Shown: positions 32,863 to 48,802 of the stretch, one piece after another | Numbering within the stretch: the first letter of the stretch is position 1 | Layout: each line of letters begins with the position of its first letter | Assembly: GCA_905221605.1 (NCBI GenBank) | Contig: CAJNDS010000658.1 | Span: forward strand, 32,748 to 96,747 | DNA length: 64,000 nucleotides | Reading direction: 5' to 3' | Origin: Symbiodinium natans | Taxonomy: Eukaryota; Sar; Dinophyceae; Suessiales; Symbiodiniaceae | Translations under genes and position numbers: made by a program | The notes under the pieces: model-generated | The model's database searches: none | Told to the model about the DNA's origin: nothing | What the model saw: only the letters and a program-made list of their open reading frames with translations

Positions 32863-34310
32863 GATGATGCAGCTTTCATCCTGGGCCGTGGAGGAAAGAC
32901 AAAGCACAAAATTGCCCGGGTCGGAACCTTAGTGGCAGTGCGTGTGGTACATGGCCCGAGGCTTGAAGCATGAGCCAGAAACCTAGGTGTCTGGGGCCCA
33001 GCTGGAGCTGCACGAGCGCAACAGCACGGTGGAGATCTACGGCAGCGGCCTTGCTTGCCATCGTGAATCGGGGACGTCCGCATACTGCTGTTACAGACAC
33101 CTTCCATTCTCCCTCATCCACAAAAGGTGATGATGAAGTCCGTGCCCGAGCGCGAAAGTACATCGACTTGGTTCGTGCTCAACGAATCGGGCCTGTGCAC
33201 GTCGACGAGTCGCATGATGATGGGGACCCGGATGTGTGTTCTACTGCATCATACTGCATCATACTGCAATGCAGTATGATAACCAATGTTGCTTCTTGGG
33301 TGCTACCCTTGACACAACCTTGTTCCCTTGCTTTCAGCACCGGAGTGTTTGCGCAGGACCTCACACTCATCGCAGTTCCTAGCAGCTGCGTGGGCTGAAA
33401 GCTCAGCAGCTATTTGAGCCCGCTTCACAAGGGAAGAGCTTCGCAGCTGTGATGGTGAGTCGGTCATGTTGTTTCGCCCGACCGTCAGAGCCAGCAACTG
33501 CCAAGGTTTCGTCACCGGTAGTCAGGGCAACTTTCTTCGAACCTGTGAGGAGGCCCGACACGCATCAGCAAAGCTGCGCGTATCAAGTATGGTGTTCCTC
33601 TTTGGGCATAAGAGCACGGAGCGGAAGACCTCGTCGCTGGTGCAGAAGTCCACAGGAATGGGGAACCCTCATGTTCTTCTGCGACTACCAAGGAGGTGCC
33701 TACTATTTGCTTAAGATACCCCCCCCCAAAAAAAAACAAAAAGTTATAAGTTATAATCCCTAGATTACCTTCATGAAGAATATGTTTACATTTTGGGGGG
33801 TTCTTAAGGTGCCTCGAAGGTCCCCAAAAACCCTCAAATCCTGGAGAGAAATGGCAGGTGGAAGCTTGGACATGTGGGGAGGGAGCTCAGCCGCCTGGCT
33901 GCAAAGTCTTTGTAGTCATTGCAGGTCATGCTTTTTGCAAGGTCCTATTGTTCACAGCCTGCGCACTGGCACCGAAAGTGGGATAGGACTTGATCTGATG
34001 CGCATTGAGACCGCTTAATTAAGGAGAAGTTGGCGATCTTCGGGACTCTATGGGCTCGCTGTGGTGCAGAGTTGAAGGCCTTAGCTGCTTTCAGTGGCTC
34101 GAAGTGGCTAGCAGAGAGTGGCCAGAGCTTGCAAGATGTGCATTTGCGGGCACACGGCGCCCAAAGCATCACGGGCCAAGCACCGTGCCGTATTTCAAGT
34201 CTTGGCTGGGAGGTCATGGCTGCCATTGAGACGAAGCTGCCTGGCTTTTACACCACGAACCTTGGAGAGACCCAGTCTTGGGACGAGCTCTTGCCTCAGG
34301 ACATCCTAGA
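32863..34310 (+). CDS. Multi-KH protein, unit 3: KH domains 1-2
   Basis: Exons with splice phases checked: 32863-32919 DDAAFILGRGGKTKHKIAR, GT donor; 32987-33040 VSGAQLELHERNSTVEIYGS; 33127-33226 DDEVRARARKYIDLVRAQRI then GPVHVDESHDDGD; 33357-33393 DLTLIAVPSSCV, GC donor; 33506-33552 GFVTGSQGNFLRTCEE, GC donor; 33656-33692 EWGTLMFFCDYQ; possibly 33857-33890; 34030-34077 LAIFGTLWARCGAELK, GC donor; 34213-34310 VMAAIETKLPGFYTTNLGET then QSWDELLPQ. Intron 32920-32986 is only 67 bases. The intron after 33692 holds a family 4 foldback starting within about 10 bases of the donor. Confidence 0.8.
33697..33812. mobile_element. Foldback element, family 4 (copy b)
   Basis: Left arm GCCTACTATTTGCTTAAGAT then ACCCCCCCC; right arm TTTTGGGGGGTTCTTAAGGT then GCC. 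The arms pair through CTTAAGA/TTCTTAAG and the G/C run. The interior is AT-rich (AAGTTATAAGTTATAATCCC), like the 23.6 kb element. Confidence 0.6.
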
Positions 34311-34399
34311 GCATCCTATGTTGGCAGCAACGCCAAGAGTCATGCAGCTTGCGTGTCTTCCAACGCCAGGTGGGGTACTGATACTTACCCAATGCACAG

Positions 34400-38826
<4,427 letters not shown>

Positions 38827-38827
38827 G

Positions 38828-38940
38828 TTAGGATTTAGGGTTTAGGGTTTAGGGTTTAGGGTTTAGGGTGTAGGGTTTAGGGTTTAGGGTTTAGGGTTTG
38901 GGGTTTGGGGTTTGGGGTTTGGGGCTTAGGGTTTAGGGTG
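38828..38940. repeat. TTTAGGG array at intron 5' end
   Basis: About 15 units beginning at the GT donor itself (CAG then GTTAGGATTTAGGG). The opposite C-orientation block lies at 39207-39303. Confidence 0.95.
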
Positions 38941-39206
38941 CCAAGCCTGCGATTCGTCATGCGCGAGTACCCCCCCCCCCATCCATACAAACTCGAAGTG
39001 TGTTTTTGATATATGCAATCTTTTGGAATAGGGTTTGAATTGCTTGAAGGTTTTTGAGGCTCTGAACCCCTCTCCCCCCCAACCCCCGCCCTTAGTCGGA
39101 ATAGGGTTTAAACGGCAGGGTCGCTTTCGACAGGATTCTCCCCAAAGCGTGTTTTATCATCAGTGGGGTGTTTTTATACAAGGAGGAAGCGATCTTCAGA
39201 AAGCCT

Positions 39207-39303
39207 CCTCAACCCTAAAACCCTAAAACCCTAAACCCTATACCCTAAACCCTAAACCCTAGACCCTAGACCCTGGACCCTAGACCCTAAACCCTAAACC
39301 CTG
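39207..39303. repeat. CCCTAAA/CCCTAGA array at intron 3' end
   Basis: About 14 C-orientation units about 40 bases before the acceptor of the exon at 39346. Confidence 0.95.
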
Positions 39304-39345
39304 ACCCCACACCCCCCCCCCCCCGGGCTTTCTGGCCGTCCGGAG

Positions 39346-42303
39346 GACGATGTCGAGGGCCTCGCCATTTTTGGCTCCGAGCGCGGCCGGGCCGGCACGG
39401 AGCTCAAGGTGCGCGGAATGCCGTTTTTTTTTTGGGGGGGGTGCGGGGGGGGTTTAGGGTTTGGAGTTTAGGGTTTTCGGGGGGGCAATAAAGTACATTA
39501 TTATGGGAACCCCAAGAGGATGTTATGGTGGCTTGAGGATTTTGAGGGTTCAAGGCATGGCAGCATTGAAGATTTTAGTTTTTGATCCTTGCCCCGCTGG
39601 TCATAAGCATCCACAGTCAGACAGGATGTCAAGGTTTAGGGTTTAGGGTTTAGGGTTGAAGGTTTGGGGTTTACGGTTTCGGGTTTGGGGAAGCATCTTT
39701 TTTTGGATGTGGGTTTACGGTTTGCCGAGCACAATTCGAAAGGGGCGCCTCGGAGCAGTCAAACGTGCAAAGGAGGCAGTGGCTCTCAGGTCCGTCAGAA
39801 TCTCGAAAAGTAGAATATTGCTTGAAGTCTCACACAGGACATCAAATCCATGCGTTGCCTGAAATGTGAACGACGCTCCTTCTTGACTACTTGATCATCT
39901 GTTGCTCGCAAGATTGGCAGGTGATGGGCGCGGTCGAGACCAAGATACCCCAGTGGCTCTGATGAGTTCAGTAGACCTCCAAGCATGGGTGCCCCTTGGG
40001 TGTGTAGGGAACCAGATGAATAATTACTTCCCAAAATAGGGGTTCCTTGACATGTACCCCAACACACCAGAATCCTGATTATAGGAACCCATCAAAGAAG
40101 GCACTCCTATTTTCAGCAGTACTTGATCTTGCCGTCCGTTTTACCCAGCTTACGTAACACCTCCGCGGCCGGCCCGAACAAACCAGCACAAGAGTCTGGC
40201 GAGGTTCTTCACACGTGGAGCCAAAGCCTCGGTGCTTGATGTCATCAAGTGTACGGCGTACACCCAAACCGACTTGTGGGTATCTGAGGTCAGGTGTTTA
40301 CTTAAACCCTCAGCTTTCTAGTGGCAGCGGTGGAGTCGTGTGTCAAAGCCATACTGGGAAGCCAACGCAAGGATCTTGCATGTGTCCATGTGTTGTGTCA
40401 CACGTGAAGAACGTCCGCGACTTGCTAGCAGCCACAGGCGAAGTGGGAAGGGTATATCCATCTCGGAGTCTATGCGAGCCCTTACCAGTGCGTTGAGGTC
40501 GGTGATTTCCAGTATGACGGTCCGTGGGGTGCCCCCGCCTCAGAACACCGGCATCATGGAATACTGTGCTCCTCTCCCGAATCTTGAACCCCCTCCGTGC
40601 CCACATAATGTGTGGGAGGTTTCGTATAAGGGTGGTTCGGAACACTCAGCTTTGTAGTTGATGCTGTTAGCTTGAATTGATGAGATCGGGAGGGCGTTGT
40701 GAATAATGGGCTCCTTTTAAGTGAGGCAGAACAAGCCGGTTGAGCTCTGGCATGTGGGCCGTGACGTGGGTGCAGGTCGACACAATGCCGCTACCTGGAG
40801 ATGAGCTCTCCTTTGCGCTTGGCAAGGTAGGGTGCTTCAGCCGGAGACGACTGCGTTCTGCTCCGGTCTGTGAGTAGCATGGGCAAGAAAGCCTCTTTGC
40901 CACATTTTTTCAGCCCCAAACCCAAAAGTGAGAGCATGAAATTAGTTTATCTCTCGCCCTACCCGTCTCTCATCCCACCTGAAACGAAGTCCAAGCAGAA
41001 CCAGGATGGTGCCACAAGGCGGAAGCTGGCCAAGCCGGCTGGAGTTGTAAGCAAAGCAGTGAGTTCGTGGGCCGAAGCAAGCCACAGCCATCCCCTAGCC
41101 AGGCAAAAGCCAGCGGCTGCGTTTTGGAGTATGTGGGGACCTCGACAGACGCTTGTGGAACCACCCTCCCCCCTAAACAAACCTAAACCCTAAGTTAGGG
41201 TGTTTTTGTTTGTTTTTTTTTGTTTTTTTGGGGGGGGGGGGGGAGATCCTTCAAGGCTGACAGCTGAAACTGTGTGAGGTTGGCAACGTTGCCTACATGG
41301 CCGGCACCTTGGAGGAGCGGAAGCGGGCAAGGCGCCTTGGTGACTGGGGGCCTAGGTCAAGAAATGGATATTATTCTGGGTAGAAGAGTGTCTAACTCTT
41401 TGAAGAGTTGTTGACGAGTTTTGGGTTTACAGGCTTTTTTGTTGCAAACAAGGTCGATAGTGAAGAAGAGTTGTTGAGGAGGGTTTATCGTCGCCAGGAG
41501 ATGTGAGAGAGCATTCGTATTACCAGCGGGTGCTCCGAATTTCTTTTTCAATCACCAGCCAGCCCCCCTCTTGTGCAGGGACTACCTCATGTGGCTCACC
41601 TGGCAGCGCACCGGCCCTGTGAACATCGACACCAGCGGCCGAGATGACATCCTTGAGATGGAGGATGGGTACGTGCAGACACATGGGTGGTTGTCAAAAT
41701 TATGATCCCTTTTGGGGTACCCTAAATATTACAATAGACAATAGAGGTCCAAAAAGGGGCTACAATTTTGACAACCACCCACATGGCTCTTGCATCGCCT
41801 TTGTGTAAATAGCAGCCAGCACGGTCCTGGACAGCATCTTGGAATCAGGGAAGCAGCGATCATGCTCTTGTCAAGCCATCGTTGTGGAGAATTGGGTGAA
41901 GCTCAGATCAGCTCCCTGCAAGGTGCCTGAGGAGATGCGCGGCCTGACCAAAGCTGCCTCGCTGCGCGAGGTCGAGAAGGCTTGGTGCATCTTGGAGCTC
42001 TGGAAGGGAGTTTGCCTTTTGCAAAAGCTTCTTGCAGCTAAATCACACACGCAAGGAGTACATCAGCATTTCGCCCAAAGTCGGGTTGACATCGCCTGCT
42101 TTGCCAGGAGTCTGGAACCTTCTGCTTCTTCCAGGGTGATAGCAACACATCCGATGTGCTGCTGATTTGTGGCCACCGTCCAGAGGCAAGGGCGTGCGTG
42201 GGCTGCCGGGACTCCCATACGAAGAAGACAGTTTGGTGTACCTGTCGCACTGTCCCAGGCGCGGACGTATGCTGAGCAGCTGCTTCACGACCTGATGATG
42301 AAG
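39346..42303 (+). CDS. Multi-KH protein, unit 3: KH domains 5-6
   Basis: Exons: 39346-39408 DDVEGLAIFGSERGRAGTEL then K, GT donor; 39921-39954 VMGAVETKIPQ; 40776-40826 VDTMPLPGDELSFALGK, GT donor; 41005-41028 DGATRRKL, GC donor; 41103-41132 AKASGCVLEY, GT donor; 41279-41331 VGNVAYMAGTLEERKRA plus AG, GC donor; 41579-41668 DYLMWLTWQRTGPVNIDTSG then RDDILEMED; 41945-41979 ASLREVEK, GC donor; 42108-42191 ESGTFCFFQGDSNTSDVLLI then CGHRPEAR, GC donor; 42259-42303 ARTYAEQLLHDLMMK. Joins are in phase except around 41668-41945, where the segment holding the last GXXG loop is unresolved; SCIAFV at about 41793 is its likely remnant, right after a foldback (41681-41789). Confidence 0.8.
41681..41789. 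mobile_element. Foldback element, family 2 (copy b)
   Basis: Left arm GGTGGTTGTCAAAATTATGA then TCCC; right arm GGGGCTACAATTTTGACAAC then CACC. It is flanked by the direct repeat ACATGG (left GACACATGGG, right CCACATGGC), like a target-site duplication. It begins about 15 bases after the GTACGTGCAG donor of exon 41579-41668. Confidence 0.75.
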
Positions 42304-42515
42304 GGCTTCCCGGCCGCAAAGAGCGGTGCATTCAGAAGCCGACTGTCGGAATTGTGTTCCCTCCGTTTCTTAATTCATCAAGCCTAGGCTCGGTACAGCA
42401 ACGCCCCAAGGCAGAGGGCATGGGAGCAGATAGCCGATGGGAGCAGACATGTCCAACGCAATCAAGCACTCCCCCAAATTCCCTAAAATCCACCTAACTT
42501 GCTTTCTGTGGCCAG

Positions 42516-43570
42516 GCACCACGGCGACAGGGGCGTCGGCAACGTGGCCCGCGAATGCGAAATCGACCGCCGAAGCGAAAAGTTGAGTCGGGCGGCTCAG
42601 TGCGTACGGTCGCCCATTCTGATGTTTTGCTCTGCGCAAGTCGAGTCTGCAAATTCCAGGAGCAGCAGCGAAGAGGAAGAGTCAGAGTCAGAGGCGAGCG
42701 CAGTAAGCTTCAGCATAACAGTTCAGCCAAAGAGGATGCTGGCACGAGGCAAACAGCCCGGAATTCCTCTCACCAGCCTTAGTTTTTCGGCTTGTTTCCA
42801 GGCCTCCGTCTCTGAGTCGGAGTCGCACTCGGAACTTTCCCTCCACAGTGAAGAGTGGGCCACCCGGAGACCTGCACCTTTGGGAGGGTTTAGGGGTCGG
42901 GATGGGTAGGGTTTACAATGAACTTTGCAAGTGTCTGAGCTTCGGCACATCCACGCACCCGAGGCGGGAGAGAACATCCGAGCGCATGGCTCCGCCGCCC
43001 CAGAGGCAAAGCCGAGGGCCAGGGCCTTACAGAGAGTGGGAAGGCTAAATGAAGTGAGAGTCACGTGTGATCACGTGTGACCATGTACCTCCAAACCCGT
43101 ATTCCATTCTTGTTCGTCCTGCCAGGTGGGGCACTGGCCCTCGCATCCGGCAATGGGCCTCGCAGGACGTTGTAACACCACAGACATATAACGATACGGA
43201 AAGCTTTGGCAAGTCGATGTTTTGGCCAGAGAGTGCTAGGGGGGGGGGGGTAGGAACAGTGCCAGGACTGCTAGGACCTAGCTACTGGGAGGTCGGGGAT
43301 CCGACTTGCTTTGCTGCAGCCATGCGCTTTGCGTCATCAAAGAACAGCACCCTCGCGTTAAAACAGAGGCACGCGCGGAAGCAAAGGAACACGCTCGCAG
43401 TGACGGATCCTCGATCTTTTGGCAGCTCCTTTTGGACTCCAGCGTCCTTGGTTGTACCGAAATTTTGCATGCGGGGTGACTCGTGCAGAAAACATGAGAA
43501 AGAGATGTGGTCCAGTCCGTTGTGGAAGCTGTTTGCAGGATGACACTGACTCTGACGACGAGATCGTTCC
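42516..43570 (+). CDS. Multi-KH protein, unit 3: Arg-rich and Ser/Glu-rich C-terminal tail
   Basis: Exons: 42516-42599 APRRQGRRQRGPRMRNRPPK then RKVESGGS, in phase with the exon ending at 42303; 42660-42700 SSSEEEESESEASA; 42802-42845 ASVSESESHSELSLHS; about 42950-43040 RRERTSERMAPPPQRQSRGP; 43539-43570 DDTDSDDEI. Basic RG-type and phosphorylatable Ser/Glu tails are common in RNA-binding proteins; RNA or RNP-assembly contacts and phosphoregulation are inferences. The later exons are assigned by composition and acceptor sites only. Confidence 0.5.
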
Positions 43571-44273
43571 ATACTGGCGCGCTAGCACTCTGCAACACCT
43601 TTTGTGTTCAGGACTATGTCTGTTTATAGGGTGATGGACCGAAGGTTAAGGGTAGTTCTAGGACCAAGCCCCTTCGTGATCGGTTTCAAAGTGGGTCGTA
43701 GCAGGGTGTAGCAGCGCCATGCGTTCCAAACATCTCAGCAGGCATTTTCGCTGCGTATAGTCTCGTGCACCTTGAACCCTCCACCGTATCGCAGCTGCAA
43801 TTGCCAGGTAGATCGTTTCAGGCCGAATCATCTTACATTTGCAGCACCTTGGCTGCACAATCCTTTCTGCCAGTGCTGATGGTTTAGGCCAGTTTAGGCG
43901 TTTGGGGGTGAGATTTCGGGAGCCTCAGAGGAAGCGCAGTAGATTGTAGCAGTGTCGGAGCATGTTTGCGACTCAAAGATCTCACACTGACTTTGGGCCG
44001 GGCTGCTTGCACACAGCGGAGGTGGATCTACCTCATGATGTGTGGCCTAGTGCTACTTCAGCCCCTGCCTCAGGGATAATCAGGGGCACCTGCAATGGCA
44101 TGCTTGCAGGATAAAGACCTCAAAGAAAAAATGCGATGTGCAGTAGGACATGAAAGCAGGCTGATGAGTGATCCACCCAATCAAGAAGGGGCCTCCCCAC
44201 TACCACAAACCTCTCCCTCCCGCCTCGCCACACTCGGTCTGGCAGCTTTCGCGAGCGGCTCTCATGTGGAGAT

Positions 44274-44318
44274 TTTCCGATAATAGGGGTACTTTATTGG
44301 GGTCCCCTATTTTCGCGG
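44274..44318. mobile_element. Foldback element, family 1 (copy d, short)
   Basis: ATTTTCCGATAATAGGGGTA pairs with TCCCCTATTTTCGCGGG; only about 45 bases long, a minimal version of the family. Confidence 0.5.
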
Positions 44319-45885
44319 GAAAAAAAACAGATCCTCTAGCAGCTTGCGGTCCTATCGTTCTGTGATCTCTTGAAGGACACAGTTGCCCTTGCGGCCAATG
44401 TGTCCACCTCGCACCGACCTCAGTGTGTCTCTTCAAAAAAAGCTCTGGCAAGGGGGGGGGAGGGGGGTGGGGGGGGGGCGGGTCTCTGCAAGCTTGGAGA
44501 TCAAGGCCATGGATCTTCAGAGGATGTGGAAGCAGCCTAAGGCGTGACGCAACCTAAACGCCCTTGCACGCATCAGATTGCTCATGGTTGGTCTCTGTTG
44601 GGACCTGGAAGAGCAGGCAGTGCATGTGCCAGACTGCATGGTCTTCCCGAAGTAGTGATGGCCACCGGACCGGAGTCAAGGCAATTTTGCGAGATCTCCC
44701 TGTCCCTTTGAGTGTTGGAGATGTGCATCTCTCGTGTGCCTTTTGGAATTTGGAGAGTCTGGGTTTGTTGCTGTGAATTGTGTGGAGTCTCGCTTCTTTA
44801 CGTGCCACAGAGCACTCGACTGCCAGTGTTAACCAGGTTCTCGTTCAATATCAAGCACAGCAGTGACCCCTCGCACCTTGCAGAGGGGCACAAGCGCAGT
44901 ACAAGGATTTTTGACGTGCCGGCGGAGCGTGCACATGAAGATCCCGGTCTGACAGTACTCAGTACTCTTATTGCCACCATCTTTCATGGCAAGCGTTCCA
45001 TTTATGAAGCTGAATTCCTCTTCATATGATTTCATGTGCAACCAGCACGTTAAGATTCTGATCCTTGGAAGTTCCATTTCCATGCTGGAACCTCGGTCAC
45101 CTGGATGTCACATGCCAGAACTCCCAGTTGGACTTGGTTGACGGTAGCTGCCGAAATTCTTGTAATCCAGGTGCTTTGGAATCAATACCCTTTCAGGTTG
45201 TCGAGCTCCGTTATGGGGATGCTTGTTCTACCAGGCACAGAGATATGTGCTGGAGCAGATGATGAGCAAGAAGATAAAAAGAGCCTGACAAGTCCGTACC
45301 CCTATTGAGTGAAGTCGGCTCACTTGGGAGTTCTTCCAAGTGTCTGATCATGGAATCCCTTGTCAGGTAAGGAGGCCCCAAAGAAACCGGGGCCCGGAAA
45401 TTTAGACAAAACCCACTTGAATCGAAGATGTCAGGCATGTGCAACTCACAACCGTCTCGGCTCACCAGCTAAAGGATTCTAGACCGACCAAGTACTTGAC
45501 ATGTGAATGTCCACGACCCTGCATGCTGGGCTGCTGAGGTCGAATGTTACTAAGTCCCAGCACTAGAATCTGACACGGACGTAGAATTTTCACATGACTC
45601 GGCAAGACACTCCATCAATCCCCACACTCTTGTTCTTCGGTCGTTAGGCGTGACCAAAGCTAGGCCGAATGCGTTCGAGCAGTTGCAGCGCCTGCCCTAA
45701 GCATCCTGCAGCCCCAAGCAGCTGCGCCAGCACGTGTCTTTCAGCGAAGTGTGTGTTGGATGTCACCGGGGGGCTCCTTCCCCCCCCCCCCCTCCCCCCG
45801 AGGTCTGTTCCGGAATTTGCAGCTTGAGGCCCATGGGGGCAAAGCTGGTTCGGCACCGAGTTGCCTACTGGGCCGGTCAGTGCTT

Positions 45886-45995
45886 ACTTGGGCGTGTACG
45901 AAGATAGGGGACCCCGAAAATAAACCCCCACAAATCGTATAGGATCCCGGGACCCCCAAGAAGGTACACCCCGAAATTCGGAAACCCCCACTTGG
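45886..45995. mobile_element. Foldback element, family 1 (copy e)
   Basis: Left CTTGGGCGTGTACGAAGATA then GGGGACC; right GGTACACCCCGAAATTCGGA then AACCCCCACTTGGG. The outer ACTTGGG is inverted too. The interior has AAATCGTATAGGATCCCGGG. Confidence 0.7.
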
Positions 45996-46094
45996 GTGGT
46001 GGCTGCTGGGTGCCGGATCCTGCTTGTGGCCCGGTGCTCAGGCCTCCTCGTGCTGCACTGCTACTGAGCCTGACGAGGCTCACTCGGCTCTGGG

Positions 46095-46198
46095 AACCCT
46101 AAACCCTAAACCCTCAACCCTCAACCCTCAACCCTCAACCCTAAACCCTAAACCCTAAACCCTAAGCCCTAAGCCCTAAGCCCTAAGCCCTAAACCCA
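46095..46198. repeat. CCCTAAA/CCCTCAA/CCCTAAG array
   Basis: Ordered variants: CCCTAAA, then five CCCTCAA, then CCCTAAA, then five CCCTAAG, suggesting local block amplification. Confidence 0.95.
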
Positions 46199-46525
46199 AA
46201 CCCGGCTCTGGGTCTGAGCATGGCAAGTCGCGACAGAACTCTTGCTGAGGCTGTGGTAGTGCCCGAATACCATGCAGACTACTTGGGGAAGCCACTGTTC
46301 TACAACGAAGATCCGCTGCCAGCCTGCCACGTCTTCTGTCACAGTCACTTCACCTGTATAGAGTAGAGAGAGACGTTTCATGACGTTTCTGAGTTCTCGT
46401 TGCAGCTGACGGTCGTATCAGGCTGGATCACACCCTTGACGTCAATACGAAATCTCAGGCGCCCTCTTGCATGTTGGATGGGTCAACGTGGCACTATCGC
46501 CGCCTGGCCCCGCTTCCAAACTCCT

Positions 46526-46630
46526 TCAGAACTGGGAGTTTACGAAAATAGGGGATCCTAATGGAGGCCCACAAATAGTAGAACAAAGGACCCCAACCCC
46601 TATTTGTATACTATCGTAAACCCCCCAACT
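46526..46630. mobile_element. Foldback element, family 1 (copy f)
   Basis: Left CAGAACTGGGAGTTTACGAA then AATAGGGGATCC; right CCCCTATTTGTATACTATCG then TAAACCCCCCAACTCAG. It ends 10 bases before the exon at 46640. Confidence 0.75.
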
Positions 46631-46639
46631 CAGTACAAG

Positions 46640-46722
46640 TGTGGGGCAGAACGTCACAGCCATCTGTGCGGAGGCAAACTGCCAGATTCACGAGGCCAAG
46701 AAGGCCTTGCAAGGGACAGGGA
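46640..46722 (+). CDS. Exon of unrecognised protein
   Basis: Acceptor TACAAG. The frame reads VGQNVTAICAEANCQIHEAK then KALQGTGTG. Helical and protein-like; a competing frame (YKCGAERHSHLC) exists. It lies directly after a foldback element, as other exons here do. Confidence 0.4.
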
Positions 46723-47412
46723 CGGGGCTGTGTTTGCCGCAGAAGCCTTTGCCGCCGTTCTTTTTTTCTCACATCAGGCCCACTCCGGCAACTTCAGCTA
46801 TCAGGGCTTCTGCTGTAAAGCAAAAGGCCAGGCACTGCGCTACAACCCTGAAACCCTACCCCCCCTAAACCCGAAACCCTACAACCAAAACTACTGAATA
46901 AAACCCCTAAAGCTGCGGGCTCCAGCCCTGTTAGGAGATTCTAAGTTTCCAAGGTCCAGTCCCTCTCTGAGGTCCTTTCACAAGGACGACTCTACTTTCC
47001 AAAAAATAGCTGCACGGGGTTTCTCGCAAAACGCGCGTTGGTCATAGGGAGTCCCTTGCGAAGATCGCTGCAGGTCCTGAAGTTTCCTAGGCTGACACCC
47101 CATTGTACTCGATGTATGAGCATTAAAGCTACAACTACAACCTCGAACTTGCCTGAACCCTTGAGAGAGGCTCCCTGCATTGCCAAAAGGGCTCTAGCCA
47201 TCTTGCAGGGGCCCCGCGAGGGCTGTCGATTCCCTACCCGTCCCCCAGCGCGCCTAGAGCTGGGAACCATTCTGGGGGGAGAAGTGGTGCTCCCTATAGT
47301 GCCTGGGGGGCCTCAGCGCATCCATCAAAGTTCAACCCGGAACGCCAAAACCCCAACCCTTCAACCCCCCAAACCCTATGCTCCCCCAAAACCTTAAACC
47401 CTTAAACCCTGA

Positions 47413-48165
47413 AAAGGCCCTGGGAGTGCGGCCGGAGAAGCAGACGCTGAGGCAGAGGGTTTCTTAAAGGGTTCCACAACTAGGCTTTAGGGGGGTGGAG
47501 GGCTTTAGGCACCATGGGATGAACCGCTGGGGGGGGCAGGGGGTGTGTTCCTAGAAGACAAGAAGACTTACAACGTGGAACCCCCCAGTACGGGAAGCCC
47601 TTGTATGCTAGGAGGGTTTTGGGGGGAGCGGGGGGGAGTTTTAGGCAGGTCTTCTGCTTCGTCTGATTTCTTTTTGCTGGCCAAGTTTGGGGTTTTACAT
47701 GCCTTTTAGATTTCGCGGGTTCTGAGAGCTTGAGAGCCCATGTGCTCATGTGCCCATGTGTGGGCTTCAGGATTTATCTTGGGATGTTCGAGGGTTTCGA
47801 GGGTTCGTCAGTCAAAGGGCATGACGCTGCCGGGAAAGTGACTTAGTGTTGTGGAGGGCTTCCCAGACTGGTAGAGCTGCTTCACTGGATGCTCTGGGGC
47901 ACAGGACTTGTCTGCTGACATTGCCTGAGCTACGGGGGGAACAGCTCATGCTGCAGCCGCTCGCGCCTCAAGTAAGTCTATTGGACACAAGCCGAACTGC
48001 ACAACACAACCTCCTTTACTCACTTGGCACACCTGAACCACTCAAGAGCACACTGACTTACTGATTTGGGGTCCATCCTAGCCGCAGCCCGCGCCAGCCC
48101 CGGCAGCCCCGGCAGCCCCGGTCCCACCCTGCTTCGAGGCCAGCTGCACGAGGCTGTGATAACTT
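47413..48165 (+). CDS. Candidate exons of an unrecognised protein
   Basis: Protein-like islands: 47413-47463 ALGVRPEKQTLRQRVS; 47846-47971 SLDALGHRTCLLTLPELRGE then QLMLQPLAPQ, ending at a consensus GTAAGT donor; about 48083-48160 PQPAPAPAAPAAPVPP (Pro/Ala linker). The GTAAGT donor and Leu-rich frame make the middle one the strongest. Whether they belong together is not known. Confidence 0.35.
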
Positions 48166-48802
48166 GCTGGGTTGTAGGGGGTTGTAGGGAGCGCGTGCGT
48201 TCAGTGGGCTCGAAAGGGCTTACCAAGAGGAGCTCTGGAGACCCAACCCATTGCTATGAGGCCAATGTCTGATTCTCTGGTTCTTAGTGGGGAGCTTTCG
48301 GTGCCCAATATGCACCAGGTATCCTCCCCCTTCCTCCGAGGGTGGTGGTTGGGCTGAGGGCTTCAGAGTTCGTTGCTTTAGGGTTGCCCCATGAGGGTAG
48401 CAGTGGCATCGTTTTTTGATTGATCCCCTCAGTTTGTGGGGGTCTGGAAACGTGACCCTTGAGCGTCAGGAAATCGGAGGTCTGAAATGGGGTTAGGACC
48501 ATTTTAGACGTCTCACGACCTTTCCATTGTGGTCTAGAGAACCAAACCATAGCCAACACCGACAAGTCCATAACCAACAAGGGGTCTGAAATGGGTTTTT
48601 CAAATTATACCCAGCTCCCAGGAAAAGCCACAGTTGGGGGTCTATAATGGGGCCCCAACCCCACCCCCTCTCTGAGGGAGTGTTTTTTGTGGGTGAGAGT
48701 ACCTAAGTCGCCGCTAAATGACCTCCAAATAACTCCTGTATAGGGTCCCTTCTTTATCTTTAGTCCCTCGAAAGAATGACTTGTACTTCTGGAGGCCTCC
48801 CC

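Larger units (their letters stand above)
43571..46639. other. Mostly non-coding stretch with isolated exon candidates
   Basis: The only protein-like islands are 44368-44425 (DLLKDTVALAANVSTSHRPQ) and 44486-44545 (EIKAMDLQRMWKQPKA). Foldback remnants lie at 44274-44318 and 45886-45995, CCCTAAA repeats at 46095-46195, and poly-C/poly-G runs at 44450-44480 and 45779-45800. No family recognised; the rest shows nothing supportable. Confidence 0.4.

Noticed and set aside
40025-40095. Ninth family 1 foldback copy
   Set aside because: AATAGGGGTTCC and ATTATAGGAACCC are present, but the outer arms do not pair well; left as a possible remnant only.
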